Assembly (NCBI GenBank): GCA_022575985.1
Contig: JAKSXM010000137.1
Span: 16,138,001-16,202,000 of the forward strand
Reading direction: 5' to 3'
Source: Anagrus nilaparvatae
Taxonomy: Eukaryota > Arthropoda > Insecta > Hymenoptera > Mymaridae
DNA length: 64,000 nt
The notes under the pieces are model-generated. The model searched no databases. It was not told the origin of the DNA and saw only the letters and a program-made list of their open reading frames with translations. Positions 40,301-52,600 of the stretch are shown here, in pieces. Position 1 is the first letter of the stretch, and each line of letters opens with the position of its first letter. The position numbers and the translations under genes were made by a program.

Positions 40301-41415
40301 CTATTTACTGCCCAAGCAGCATTTAAGACCCAACAATACCTCATGAATACTTGACTAGCAATTGCATAGTACCAATATTCGTTCCAAAAATAAACGGGAA
40401 CAACTGTTGGTAGCAGAAAACAAAACAAGATCTTCATTTTCCAAAAATGCCTACAATTCAAAATTTATTTCAAAAATTAAATTCAGTATGCAAATAATAA
40501 TCAATGAATAATTTTTTAAACACAACGCTATCGAACCTTTCTTGAAAAGCGACCACGGGATCATTAATCACATCGCTCATATCAATCAGTTTACCCTTCT
40601 TGATAACTTCGGGGTGCTTTTTCATCATAAGCCAACCAACATGAGAAAAAAAGAAACCACGACTACTATTATGGGGGTCTGCGTCTGTTTCAGCAAATTT
40701 GTGATGAATTCTATGATCTCTTACCCAATCATAAATGGGGTTCTAAAAAACAGGATCAGTAACTAAGGTTTTTTATGCTATTAATTTTTTTTTTTTAAAT
40801 AAATTTACCATCCCTGCTACACTGTAACAGTAACAAAGTATAATCCTTAATGGTAATTTTGCTTTATATGATCTGTGGGTCCATAATCTATGAACACCAC
40901 CACCCACTCCAAAGCCTGCTTGTACACCGACTAGCCAAACTAAAAATAATTAAAAGCTAAGGATAAAAAAAAAATAAAAAGCTGACATTTTTATAAAAAT
41001 AAATTTTAAAAAATATTTTTAATTAAAAAAGTATTTAAAATACATGGCCAGGCTGCTTTGCTTGAAATTTATTTTTTTTTGCTTGAATTTCCAAGCAAAG
41101 TAGTCTGCCGTGTAATTTTCTGTACTAAGAAAATTCAGATTATAATGGGTTTTTTAACTTACACCAAAATATTGTGAGTTTATGTTGCGTATATGGGAAC
41201 GTTAAATAAAAATAAATAGCCAAAATATGAAAAACAGTAATTCCAATAATATTTGCCCACATTAATTCTTGTTTGACAGGATTCCTTTTAAGATTATTTG
41301 CCTCAGATACCTTGACATCAGGAGTTTCGTCATTATAGCTTGCAATTACTATTTCTTTATTTTCAGCTGAATCTAATTTTTCTGTGCAAATATCTTCTTT
41401 GTCCTCTTGTGACAT
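37392..41415 (-). CDS. Acyl-CoA desaturase D2 (first-desaturase type)
   Basis: Five exons on the minus strand, 41415-41163, 40939-40809, 40742-40537, 40450-40265 and 37665-37392, join in frame to 349 residues. Histidine boxes are HRLWTH (101-106), HRIHH (138-142) and HNYHH (279-283); NSIAH is at 246-250. Predicted role: ER acyl-CoA desaturase supplying unsaturated acyl chains for membrane lipid, storage lipid, hydrocarbons or pheromone. The box-1 context is GFGVGGGVHRLW, where the usual insect form has VTAGAHRLW. Intron 4 (2.6 kb) contains a ~1.7-kb foldback. The exon-3 donor is AG|GTTCGA, which departs from GTAAG but is shared with D3. Exon 4 and intron 3 are identical to D3. Start: ATG in CAAAAATG context, with no upstream alternative needed. 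Confidence 0.93.
37686..39410. mobile_element. 1.7-kb foldback with ~800-bp arms in D2 intron 4
   Basis: The left arm (37,686 to about 38,490) and right arm (about 38,608 to 39,410) are near-perfect reverse complements. They start TATATGAGTCTTTCTTTGCC and end in its complement, with a ~115-bp spacer. The arms carry only short open frames that are mirror images, so no protein is encoded. The paralogous D3 intron reads straight through the same site (AAACATATAT then TAATATAAG near 43,400), so this is an insertion. Read through in the D2 pre-mRNA, it would fold into a long hairpin. Confidence 0.88.
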
Positions 41416-43106
41416 TTTTGATTAACTAACCAAAATTCTTACAAAACACAAGACATGCTAATAAAATTAAAATTAGAAAAAAATTTCCGTGTTCGCATAC
41501 AGATTATGTCATTGCATAATTTATCTTTGATATTATTTTATTGAAAGTTATACTATGTTATTCAGTATTGCTTAAAATATAAACACGAAACAAATACCCC
41601 TCCAAAAAGAAAAAAACAATCTGGAAAAAAAACTTTTATTTTTTAATCACGTACTTGTATAAAGTTGTAAGGCTGAAGTTCATAAATAAATGTGCTGTTG
41701 TTTGGAATTGAGAATAAATATCAAGAAATATGCAAATACAAATGTGTAACTATTATTCAAGAAAAAATAAGAAGAAAATTAAAAAAACTAAATTGGGTTT
41801 ATTACTGGTTACTAAATAGGTCTAATAATACTCGACCTTAGTAGAAATTTTTTAATTTTTCAAGTATTTTGAATGATACCAGTGATTTTATTATTTGGTC
41901 AATATATTCAAATTATTGTATAAATTTTTCAAGTATTTTTTTTCAATATTTAATTACACATGAAATTAAGGTTTCCAGGTCAAAAATTTGTACAAAATTA
42001 GTTTGTTAAATCTTATATGCTAATATTGAATGTCTGGGGATGTCTAATGTTGTATAATGCATTATTTTTTATTTCTATACTTAACTCCGCCCTGGAATCA
42101 AAAAAAAAATTGTCGACCCATGTTTTCAAATAGGTTTAGCCTTCAGGAAACTGAAAAAAATCGTGAACAAGATATTGGCGATAGGTACCAAAAAGATTTT
42201 TTCATTTTTGTACCAAAAACCGCGTTTTTCATATCTGAGATTTCCAAAATTTTCAAAATAACTTTTTTTGTCAATAAAATATTTAAAAATAGATTGAAAA
42301 AATTGTATTTTACCAAAACTTTTACAAAAAATTCATATCCACTTTTCCTAAAAATGACATGCTCATCGCAACAGTAACTATATACATTGTTATAGCTAAA
42401 GAGTCATTTTGATTGGCTGATAGAAATTTCATTGTTATTTGTTTAGAAATTCAAATTTGAAATTTTATTAATTTTAATCAAAATTGCTTTAATCAGTTAT
42501 AGTTAAATAATTAACGAGATACATTAATTAAAAAATAAATGTTTAAATTATTGATCACATATTATATTTTTTCATTTATAAAAATGTGGATTATTGGTAA
42601 GGTTAGTAAATCGGGTTGCACAAAATTTTAAGTTATAAACAAATAAATAAGGGAATTTTCAGAGAGGTTATAAAAATATTTTTCAATACTTTTTTGAGAT
42701 AAAATATTATACGATCATTAAAAAAATTATTTAATTACTCAATATTTGGTACAAATAAAGCATCGATTGAAAAACTTTCATAATTTAAAATCCTTTTTTA
42801 AATCTTCGTAAGCTCAAAATTTTCAATGAAAATAGGTGATTAAAATTTTTTTATGTTTTTAATCAAATCATCATATTAATTATTTAAAAATCGTCCTGGA
42901 ATTCCATTTTTTTTTATAGGGATGGGTGATACCCCCCCCCCCCCACATAAGCAAGGTGAAAACCAAAAAACTAGTTACTATACATTTGACATGCTGCCTT
43001 TTCAATAAGCATTTATAGTTCAAAAACTTTAAATGAAACATATAACGAGATACATAAATTTTATTAAGAAATTATACAAAAATATTTTATTACAAAATGA
43101 AGTTTA
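41416..43106. other. D2 5' flank and D2-D3 spacer
   Basis: 41,440 to about 42,010 aligns with the 5' flank of D3 (56,890 to about 57,435), so it belongs to the duplication unit and probably contains the D2 promoter. From 42,950 the sequence aligns with the 3' flank of D2. A poly-C run lies at about 42,931-42,944. The 106-codon open frame at 42,057 (+) shows no motif. Confidence 0.55.
41482..41513 (-). promoter_or_regulatory. Block conserved upstream of D2 and D3
   Basis: A ~30-bp block containing TTTCCGTGTTCGCATACAGA lies about 70-100 bp upstream of the D2 ATG. It is unchanged upstream of D3 (about 56,949-56,979), while the sequence around it has diverged by substitutions and indels. Conservation and position suggest promoter or 5'-UTR function. 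This is inference only. Confidence 0.3.
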
Positions 43107-43613
43107 CTATTTCGAGTTATATTTTTGAGCAAACAAAAATTTTCCACTTTTATCCCCTTTGGTATCAATTATTTTTTTAACAAGTGCTGGAGATGTAATT
43201 TTTAAATCATAAGCCCAGCCAATTTTCGCAAATAATTCTATCCAAAATGATGTTAAATCCACAAAATGAGGTAATTCTGATGCTTTATAATCCCAAGGAA
43301 ATGTGTGATGATAATTATGCCAACCTTCACCACAATTGAAGTAAGATACAAATAGCGTATCAGTTGGTGCTATATTTCTATAAAATAAATAAAAACATAT
43401 ATTAATATAAGTATTAATAGTACAGTTTTAATCAAGGGAGCAAAAAAGGTCAAAACTCAGTTGCAGCTAATTAACATGCGATCTGGGCCATTCTTTTTTT
43501 GGTTCCTCAAAGAGGAACCATTGTGATAGGTCAAATTTCGATTTTTGATTTTTTTGCATATAAGCACGTTTTGAGACCCCAGGAAGCTAAAAAACCGGTT
43601 TTTAAAAAAAGTC

Positions 43614-43659
<46 letters not shown>

Positions 43660-46600
43660 TACGTACGTACGTACGTATGTAATCGGTGATATTTCACAAA
43701 CATTATGGAGTTAAGAACTAATTTTTTTTTCAAAAATTTTTTTATCAAAAAAGCTCGAGGTACTTTTTTTTTTTTAATTTGGATGTAATACCTCATTTAT
43801 TTCCACGAAAGTACTTATATTTGAAAATATAGTTTTTACTCGATATCTCGAATCTGATACTTAATTTTTTGAAAATTTTTTTCCTAAATTTTTTTTCACA
43901 AAAAAATACAAAAAACGCCAAATTTTTTTTTCTTTTTGGATGTAGTACCTAATTTATTTCTATGAGAGTACTAGTTTTAGTCAGTTCATTTATAGTAATT
44001 TTTTGGATTTGATACCGAATTTTTCCAAAATTTATTTCTCAAAATTGAAAAAGTTTTTTCTCATTGTTTGAGGAACCTTAGTGCCAGCTAGTTGGCAGGG
44101 TATTTTTTTGCTTTTTGGTTAAAAATGTACTATTCGGGTGATACGTTGATCAGAATATAAATAATATAGCAATTCAAAAAGCAATAGAGAAAAATAAGTT
44201 TTTAACAGGGGGCCAATTTAGAAGCTGAAAACTGCGGCACGTTTCTTTAAGGGGGGAAGGCTATGAAAATGAAATCCAAAATTAAACAAAATTTTTTTTC
44301 TAATAAGTTAGTATAATATCTGAAAAGTATGTAAATAAACTTTTAGCTAATTATCTTAACTACTTTTGATGTTATTGCTCTTCACCGAGAGTAGTCACGA
44401 TTCGATTTTTTCATTATTTTCGTTCGAAATCAATTTCTTGAGTGCCAATTAATTAGGAAATTATTATCAGTAAAAACACTTTTTCAATACGTAATATTTT
44501 AAAAATTAGTAGAGCAGTTAGTTAAGTGAAGGATTACTGTATGGTCCCAGTATCGCTGAATAATCGGTAAGTATAACTATTTTCTTCAATTTTTTACTCT
44601 TCAAAACTTTAAACTAATTTTTATCGAAACTACTTTCTTTGAATTTGCGTAAAACATTACTCAAAAACGGCTAATCCGATATGCCTGAAATTTTTTTGCA
44701 ACATTATATACCTATTTCGCTCTGAATGAACCTTATACGTATTGTAAAATATTTTAAGTTTAAGGCACCTTTTGGCCTATTTTAAACTCCTTTTTTTTGT
44801 TCAGATTTATATTGGATGCTCCAGATGTCACGCCGATTTCAAGACACGCCGACTCTCAACAGATATAACTCCTCCATCTTGGAAAATTTTTTTTCAAAAA
44901 TTTAGAATTTTCAATTTTAATAAACAAAAAATATTCTCCTAAAATTTCATTTATATACCGGGTGGAACGCAATTGTCGCGATTATTTACATTGCTTTGAT
45001 ATATACTAGCAATGTTAAAACCCGCGATAATTGCGTTCCACCCGGTATTTCAACTCCTTCATAAATAAAATCCTATCTGAAAAAACATAGCATTTCATAA
45101 CCTTCTCCCCTTAAAATCCCACCAAATAAAATTTTCGGTTATTATTTTTATAATTACGATATTAATATAACCCAGGGGTGGAATTTTTGTTTTTCACTGC
45201 GCGCACTAGCCTAATTTTTGTTTTCTGTTTTCTAGCATATTGTAATTTTCTGTCATATCCCGCATAAAACAAAGGACGTCCCACGGGACCGTCCTGCAGG
45301 ACGTTCTTTTATGAGACTTCTAGGACGTCTTTGAGGACGTCCTACTAAAATTGATAAAATAAAAATTTTTTTTTTTTTTATTTTTATGATATTATTATTA
45401 ATTTTTATTAATTTATTAATTTATTAATTTTTTATTTTATTTATTTATATATATATATATATTTTTTTTCAATTATTGTTTATTATAAATAATTTTTTTT
45501 TTATTATTATAAACAATTATTTATTAATTTATTATTAATAATTTTTTTTTTTTTTTTTTTTTTTTATAAAATTTTTATTATTTATTAAAGTAATTTTATT
45601 TATTACTTATAGTATATTTACGGCTCGAGTCCAGAAAAGTAAAGAATGGCCCAAATCGCACGTAAATTACCTTCCGAGGCGAAGCCGAGGATGGTAAACT
45701 GCGATTTGGGTCATTCCTTATTTATGGACAAGGCTCGTATAACATTTTTCTGTGTCTGTGGCGAGAAAGCACGTCTTTTTCGGACGCGTAGCGTCCGGGA
45801 AATACGTGCTTTCTCGACGCAGACCAGAAAAAATTATTTTAAATAATTTATTTAAATTAAAAAAAAGTCAAAGGGGATCATGGGGAATCGAACCCGGCTC
45901 GTCCGCTTCAGAGCTAAGCGCCTAGACACTTACGCTATTAGCGCGTTACAATAAAAATCGAGTTTTGACAATCATAAGCTGCGGATATTTATCTGTAATT
46001 TTTGTAATGTTTTTATTTATTTGCATATTTATATATTATGTATAAATATGTAATTGCGATTTAAAAAATATATTAAAAATAAAATAATGTGTAGTAATTT
46101 TATTATATAACTTTAATAATAAAGTTTTTTTTACAATAAAGTGGGTTCACTAAATTATGCTCTAAAAATTTTAGTGATTAAAAATTAATACAATTTTTGT
46201 TAAGTTAATTGACAATATTTACGCAATTTTTACGAATAATATTTTAATTTAATAGTACTTAGCCACGATACCACGATAGAATTGAAAAACCTGCAATATT
46301 TTTTTTGTGCGTAATATCCTATTTAATTCCATGAAATTACTAATGTCTGAAAATATTGTAACCGGCGATATTTCACAACCATTATGGAATTAAGACCTAA
46401 TTTTTTTTTCAAAAATTTGTTCATCGAAAAATCTCAAACTACTTATTTTTTTTTAATTTGGATGTAATACCTCACTTATTTCCATGAAAGTACTTATATT
46501 TGAAAGTATGATTTTTAGTCGATATCTCGAATCTGATTATTAATTTTTTTAATACCTAATTTATTTCTATGATAGTACTAGTTTTAAAAAGAACATTTAT

Positions 46601-49600
46601 AGTAACCAATTGCACTGTATTTGATACGTAAAAATATGGTTATTGGCCAATTTTTAAGGCTCTATAGGTAGCTTGATGGCCATTTGGCAGCTGTTTTTCC
46701 AAGTCTGATTTTTTGTCGAATTCTCATCCACCCGTTTTCTTTTTATTTTCTAGACGCCCTAAATAAGACTAAAAAATATTTTTTTGGACAAACTTGGAAA
46801 AAAATTAGAAAAACTAAAGAAAACTTTTAAATACAAAGGCTATGCCCGGATCTATATAGTGAATCGGCCCACGAAAGTTATTTGAAAACTAATGGTATTA
46901 GGTCAAAGTACACCTAAAAAAAATAGGATCCTAAAGTTTTCAGACCTCCAGATGCCTTCAGCTCTGATTGGCAGCCTATTAATGACCAAAAAAAAAGTAA
47001 ATTTTTAGCGACTTTTTAGTCGTCTTTCTGATGCTCCCGTGGTAAAACGATTCTGTCAAAATGATCTTGCGACCTCTCATTCAAAAGGTTAGACGATATA
47101 CTTTGAGATAAAATTACTTTTGGAAGTGATTTTAGTGCATCCTTTTGATTGGTAGACCATAAACCGTCCAAAATAAATTTTTTTTCTTCTTAAATTTCAA
47201 CTTTGGCAGCGATTTAAAAAAAATTAAGAGATATGCCCATTCTATTTTTTTTTTGACTAATGAAAAATAAAACAAATTTTTATTTGCGACTATCCGCGCT
47301 CAAAAATATTTGGAGCAACATGGTCCAATACTTAAAAAACTGAAATAACTTTTGTTTTTAATTTTGCGATTTTTCAAAAAAGGACCCCGCACGAATGAAT
47401 AGGAAATGGCCGTTCGATCATATTAGGTGAATTTTTTGTATGTTTTAGATTTTATTATCCTGAAAAAAAGTCTCCAGTGATACAAAGCTCCAAAGTCTCA
47501 ACTTTGGCTGCTACGGAGCTTGAAAGCTCACATAAAGAAACACACAGGCACACAAAAAAAAATCATGTACCAGAGGGTAGACCCCCTGGTATGGGGGTTT
47601 TTGGTGGTGCTAAAACCGAATATGGCCATAGAAATGCAATAAAACTAGCCAATTTTCCTCCAGTGCCCCCATTCATACCCCCCCCCCCACCAAATATTTA
47701 TTACAAAAATTAAAAATTAATATTAATTCTTATATTTTTAGGACGGTTAAACCAAAAATGAATATAAAAAATGTTTTCTACCAAAGTTTGGCTCTGTAAA
47801 CCACCCCAATGGCCCCATGCCCCCCCCCCCAAAACGAGATACAAAATGTTTTATTACAAAAACTAAAACTCAATGTGTATTGTAATGTTTTTTGAGGCGC
47901 TGAAACCAAAGATGAATATAAAAAATGGGTTTAATCAATGGTTGGTCCTCTAGGCCAACCCAGTGCCCCCATTCACCCCCCCCCCCTCTTAAGCGAGTTA
48001 TAAATATTTTTATTAGGATCATTAAAACTCAATGTGTATTCTTATGTTTTTTGAGATGTTGTAACCAAAGATGAATATAAAAAATGTTTATAACCAATGT
48101 TTGGCCCTGTAGACCAATCCCCCCCCACCCCGAACGGATTAAAAATATTTTTATTAGGAAAATTCAAACTCAATGTGTATTCTTATGTTTTTTCAGACTC
48201 TGTAACCAAAGATGAATATAAAAAATGTTTTTAACTTGGTTAAAAACACTTGTTTGGCCCTCTACACTACCCCAGTTCCACAATTCAACCCGCCCCCCAA
48301 ACGAGTTGAGAATATTTTAATAACATAAGTTAAAACTCAAGGTGTAGTCTTATTTTTTTTGGACACTGAAACGTTTGAGGGGGGGGGGGGGTGAATGGGG
48401 GCACTGGAGTCCTGTAAAGGGCCAAGCATTATTTAAAAACATTTTTTATATTCATCTTTGGTTTCAGCGCCTCAAAAAACATAACAATACACATTGAGTT
48501 TTAGCTTTTGTAATAAAAACTTTTATATATCGTTTGGAGGGGAGGGGTCGCATGGGGCCACTGGGGCGGTTTTTACAGGGCCAAAAATTGTTAGAAAACA
48601 TTTTTTATATTCATTTTTGGTTTTACCGTCACAAAAAATATAAGAATGGATATTAAGTTTTAATTTTTGTAATAAAAATATTTTTACCCGTTTGGGGGGG
48701 GGGGGTAAAAATGGGGGCACTGTGGTCGTCTATAAGGCCAAATGTTGGTGAAAAACATTTTTTGTATATATTTTTGGTATAAGCATCTCAAAAAACATGA
48801 GTATTTAGTTCAATTTTCATTTTTCGAAGAAAAAAAATTTTTTCACTCCTTTGGTTGGCTTATGGGGGCGCTGGGAACAAATTGGCTAGTTTTATTGCAT
48901 TTCTATGGCCATATTCCGTTTTTGCCATCAAAAACCCCCATACCAGGGGGTCTACCCTCTGGTACATAATTTTTTTTTGTGTGCCTGTGTGTTTTTTTAT
49001 GTGAGCTTTCAAGCTCCGTAGCAGCCAAAGTTGAGACTTGGTAGCTTTGCGTCCATGAAGACTTTTTTTCAGGATAATAAATAATAAAATCTAAAACATA
49101 CAAAAAATTCTCCTAATTTGATATAACGGCAATTTCCTATTCATTTGTGCGGGGTCCTTTTTCGAAAAATCGCAAAATTAAAAACAAAAGTTATTCAGTT
49201 TTTTAAGTATTTGACCATGTTGCCCCAAATATTTTTGAGCGCGGATGGTCGCAAATGAAAATTTGTTTTATTTTTCATTAGTTAAAAAAAAAAATAGAAT
49301 CGGCATATCTCTTAATTTTTTTTAAATCGCAGCCAAAGTTGAAATTTAAGAAGAAAAAAAATTTATTTTGGACGGTTTATGGTCTACCAATCAAAAGGAT
49401 GCACTAAAATCACTTCCAAAAGTAATTTTATCTCAAATTATATCGTCTAACCTTTTGAATGAGAGGTCGCAAGATCATTTTGACAGAATCGTTTTACCAC
49501 GGGAGCATCAGAAAGACGACTAAAAAGTCACTAAAAATTTACTTTTTTTTTTGTCATTAATAGGCTGCCAATCAAAGCTGAAGGCATCTGGAGGTCTGAA

Positions 49601-52600
49601 AACTTCAGGATCCTATTTTTTTTAGGTGTACTTTGACCTAATACAATTAGTTTTTAAATATCTTTCGTGGGCCGATTCACTATATAGATCCGGGCATAGC
49701 CTTTCTCAAAAAGCGCCCAACTTTTTTTTGTAATGTGTTTTCCCATATTTTTAATAGTGGTAAACTACCTTTTTGTGTTTTAAGTACTTAAGAACCCATT
49801 TTAAGCTTAAAAAATAGAATTTGAAAATTTTACATATTCTGAATTTTTTGATTTTATCGTTTATTCTGACCACAAATGAAAATTCTGACTTGATTTTCGG
49901 GTTTCTCGGGAAATTTTACGTTGGCTCAATCTTATAAAACATTTCTCAAACTTTCTCAGTAAATTTTAATAATACGCTGCAGTCTCAAAAATTAACCAAA
50001 TAAATGTAAATATCATCTATCAAACGACGTAAACTGCGTTCTTTTATCGTTGATCCTCTAATCACTATAGCCAATTAAGTTACTGGTAATTTTTCTTTCA
50101 TCTTTAAAATAACTCTTAAACATTCCAATCTTTTTCGACCTACCTGGCCTTGTTCGATGGTGAGTATTTTTTGGGTAAATTTTTTTAGGGCCCTCCTCGG
50201 AACTTCCCCCTCCACCAGACTCTTAAAACTAGATTTTCAAAAAGTCGAAAAATTAAAAAATTTTTTTTTCTTATGTATATATATATTCTTTGTTAAGCAT
50301 TACAGTACTTGTTCATTATTTTTCATTATAGTTGAAAACAATTAGCAACGTTGAAATCCCCCGGGTGCTAATAAAAAGAAAAAAAAAACATAATATTTTA
50401 TGGATAGTAAAGACTTGAAAGAAAGAATGGTTTTTTCGATTTTTTAGCATTTTTCGAAATTCAGAAAATGCAAAATTTTCAAATTTTATTTTTTGAGCTT
50501 AAAATGGGTTCTTAAGTACTTAAAAGACAAAAAAGTAGTTAACTATGAAGAGTATGGGAAAATACATTTAAAAAAAATACGCAGCTAACTAGCTGGCACT
50601 AAGGTTCCTCAAATAATGAGCTTAATATTTCAATATGCCACATATTATATAGTAGACTGACAAAAAAAAAATCGACTTTTCGATTTTTTAAGGTGCTCAA
50701 GCGTTTTTGGATGTCATTAAATGGGCATTTGGTTTATTAACTATTACGATGAGAGAATCGGTGATGAAAAATTGTCGATTACGGAAATTGAAAGGTGTAT
50801 TTTATACAAAAAAATGAGACTAACTGGAAATATTTTGGTTGAATTGCAAGATGACAGCATTATTTTGAAAATTGCCTGAAAACTATATTTTATGACATTT
50901 TGATAAAACTGAACTTAACTAACACCCTTAAAAAAATCAAAGCAATTACTTCTGCGCTAGTTAGAAAAATACAAAAATATGATAAATTTCCTTTCTAGAG
51001 GTTCAGAAAAGTTCTCTGGACGTTTGACAGTTATTTAACTCAAAAAAATGCTAAATTTGGAAAAACAAGCTACAATATTTGGCCCATAACTCTGAATCCG
51101 TCAAGAATAAATAAAAATAACCAATTTCATCGTTTTTAGTGACCCAAAAAACATGCGGAATGCCCTTTTAAAATAATTTCTAAACATTTTTTAGTTCGCG
51201 GCAAGTTTTTGACGTCAAAAACTGTCCAATTTTTGATATTTTTGTCACTGAAATTAGCTCATAACTTTTTGTCTTAAAAAAATAATTCAAAATAGATGAT
51301 TTCATCGTTTTTAGCGATCAAAAAAACTATGAAATACCCCCCGAAATTTTGTTTTTATGTTGCCTTTAAAGTTTAGTAGCTTTAGTCCCTCCCGACGTTC
51401 CAGAGCCCATTTTCAAAAATCGAAAATGCTTTGGCGCTGTCCAACGACTAAATATTTTTACATGCGGTTTACGTAGAATTTATTTTTTCATTAAATGACA
51501 TCCAAAAACGCTTGAGCACCTTAAAAAATCGAAAAGTCGATTTTTTTTTTGGCAGTCTAATATATAGTGATATATGACTGATTACTTTATAGTGATATAT
51601 CACTGATTACAACCATGCAATTATATATCGGTAGTTCTTAGCTTTTTTTACCCAAATCTGAGGTTGATTTTTTGAATTTAAAAAATACCGATTGCACTGC
51701 GTTTGGTACGTAAAAATATGATTACTGGCCAATTTTTAAGGCTCTTGGTGGCTTGGTTGCGATTTGGCAGCTGTTTTTCCAATTTTGATTTTTTTCGAAT
51801 TCTTAGCCACCCATTTGCTTTTTATTTTCTGGACGCCCTAAATAAGCCTAAAAAACATTTTCTATATAAAGGTAGGTAGTAAAATTTCCCACCGAATCCG
51901 AATCTGGCATATTTTAAATAAGTTAAAATAAAATATGTTACCAGAAAAAAAACTGAGGATGTACCATTTCATCACCATTTCCGAGAAACAAGGGAAAAAT
52001 ACCAAAAATTTAGGATTTTTTCGAAAAAATTAAGTTTTTTTTATGTAAGTGTCACCTTTCAAACGGCGTAAAACGTATAATTTATCACGGATTCTGTCAG
52101 CTCTAATTAACCTACTGGTAATTTTTGAGCCTAAATGACCAATTTTTAAATTTCTAGAACTGCTGCCTAAATTGTAATTTTTTACGAAATTGAGTTTTAT
52201 AGGCATTAAAAATTTTCTACAAGCTTCAAATTTCCAAACAATTTTGACTCATTTCAATAAATTATTAATCAGAGGTAATAATTTAAAGTCAGAGTCCCAA
52301 TTTCAGGGATTTAAAAAAAAAGTCAATTTTTATCCTTATCTTTGAAACGCGATATTTTAAAAACTTATTAAAAAAAAGATTAGAAAAGAATTTTTGGAAA
52401 CTTGAAGCTTTTAGAAAAATTTTAAGGCCTATAAAACTCAATTTCGTCAAAAATTACAATTTTGGCAGCAGTTTATACAAATTTAAAAATTAGTCATTTA
52501 GGGTCAAAAATTACCAATAGGTTAATTGACTATAGCGCTGAGACACTGTTTACGTCGTTAGAAAGGTGAAACTTACATAAAAAAAAATAGAACAACTAGA

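Noticed and set aside
43107..43377. Treating this exon-5 copy as an orphan pseudo-exon
   Set aside because: It is open to a stop, keeps HNYHH, has the correct acceptor phase for D3 exon 4, and D3 has no other terminal exon.
43499..43796. Open frames over the GT/ACGT microsatellites
   Set aside because: The reading frames stay open because of the simple repeats (CVCVCV / HTHTHT peptides); no coding evidence.
47560..48970. CRISPR-like array or host satellite
   Set aside because: The repeat units are ~150 bp with homopolymer runs and change orientation; there are no short conserved repeats with unique spacers, and the setting is a eukaryotic intron.
47477..49103. Near-identical short peptides on opposite strands (47,477-47,713 + and 48,903-49,103 -)
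   Set aside because: They come from the two mirror arms of the inverted repeat. Neither has a domain, start context or conserved length, so this is repeat symmetry and not a gene pair.
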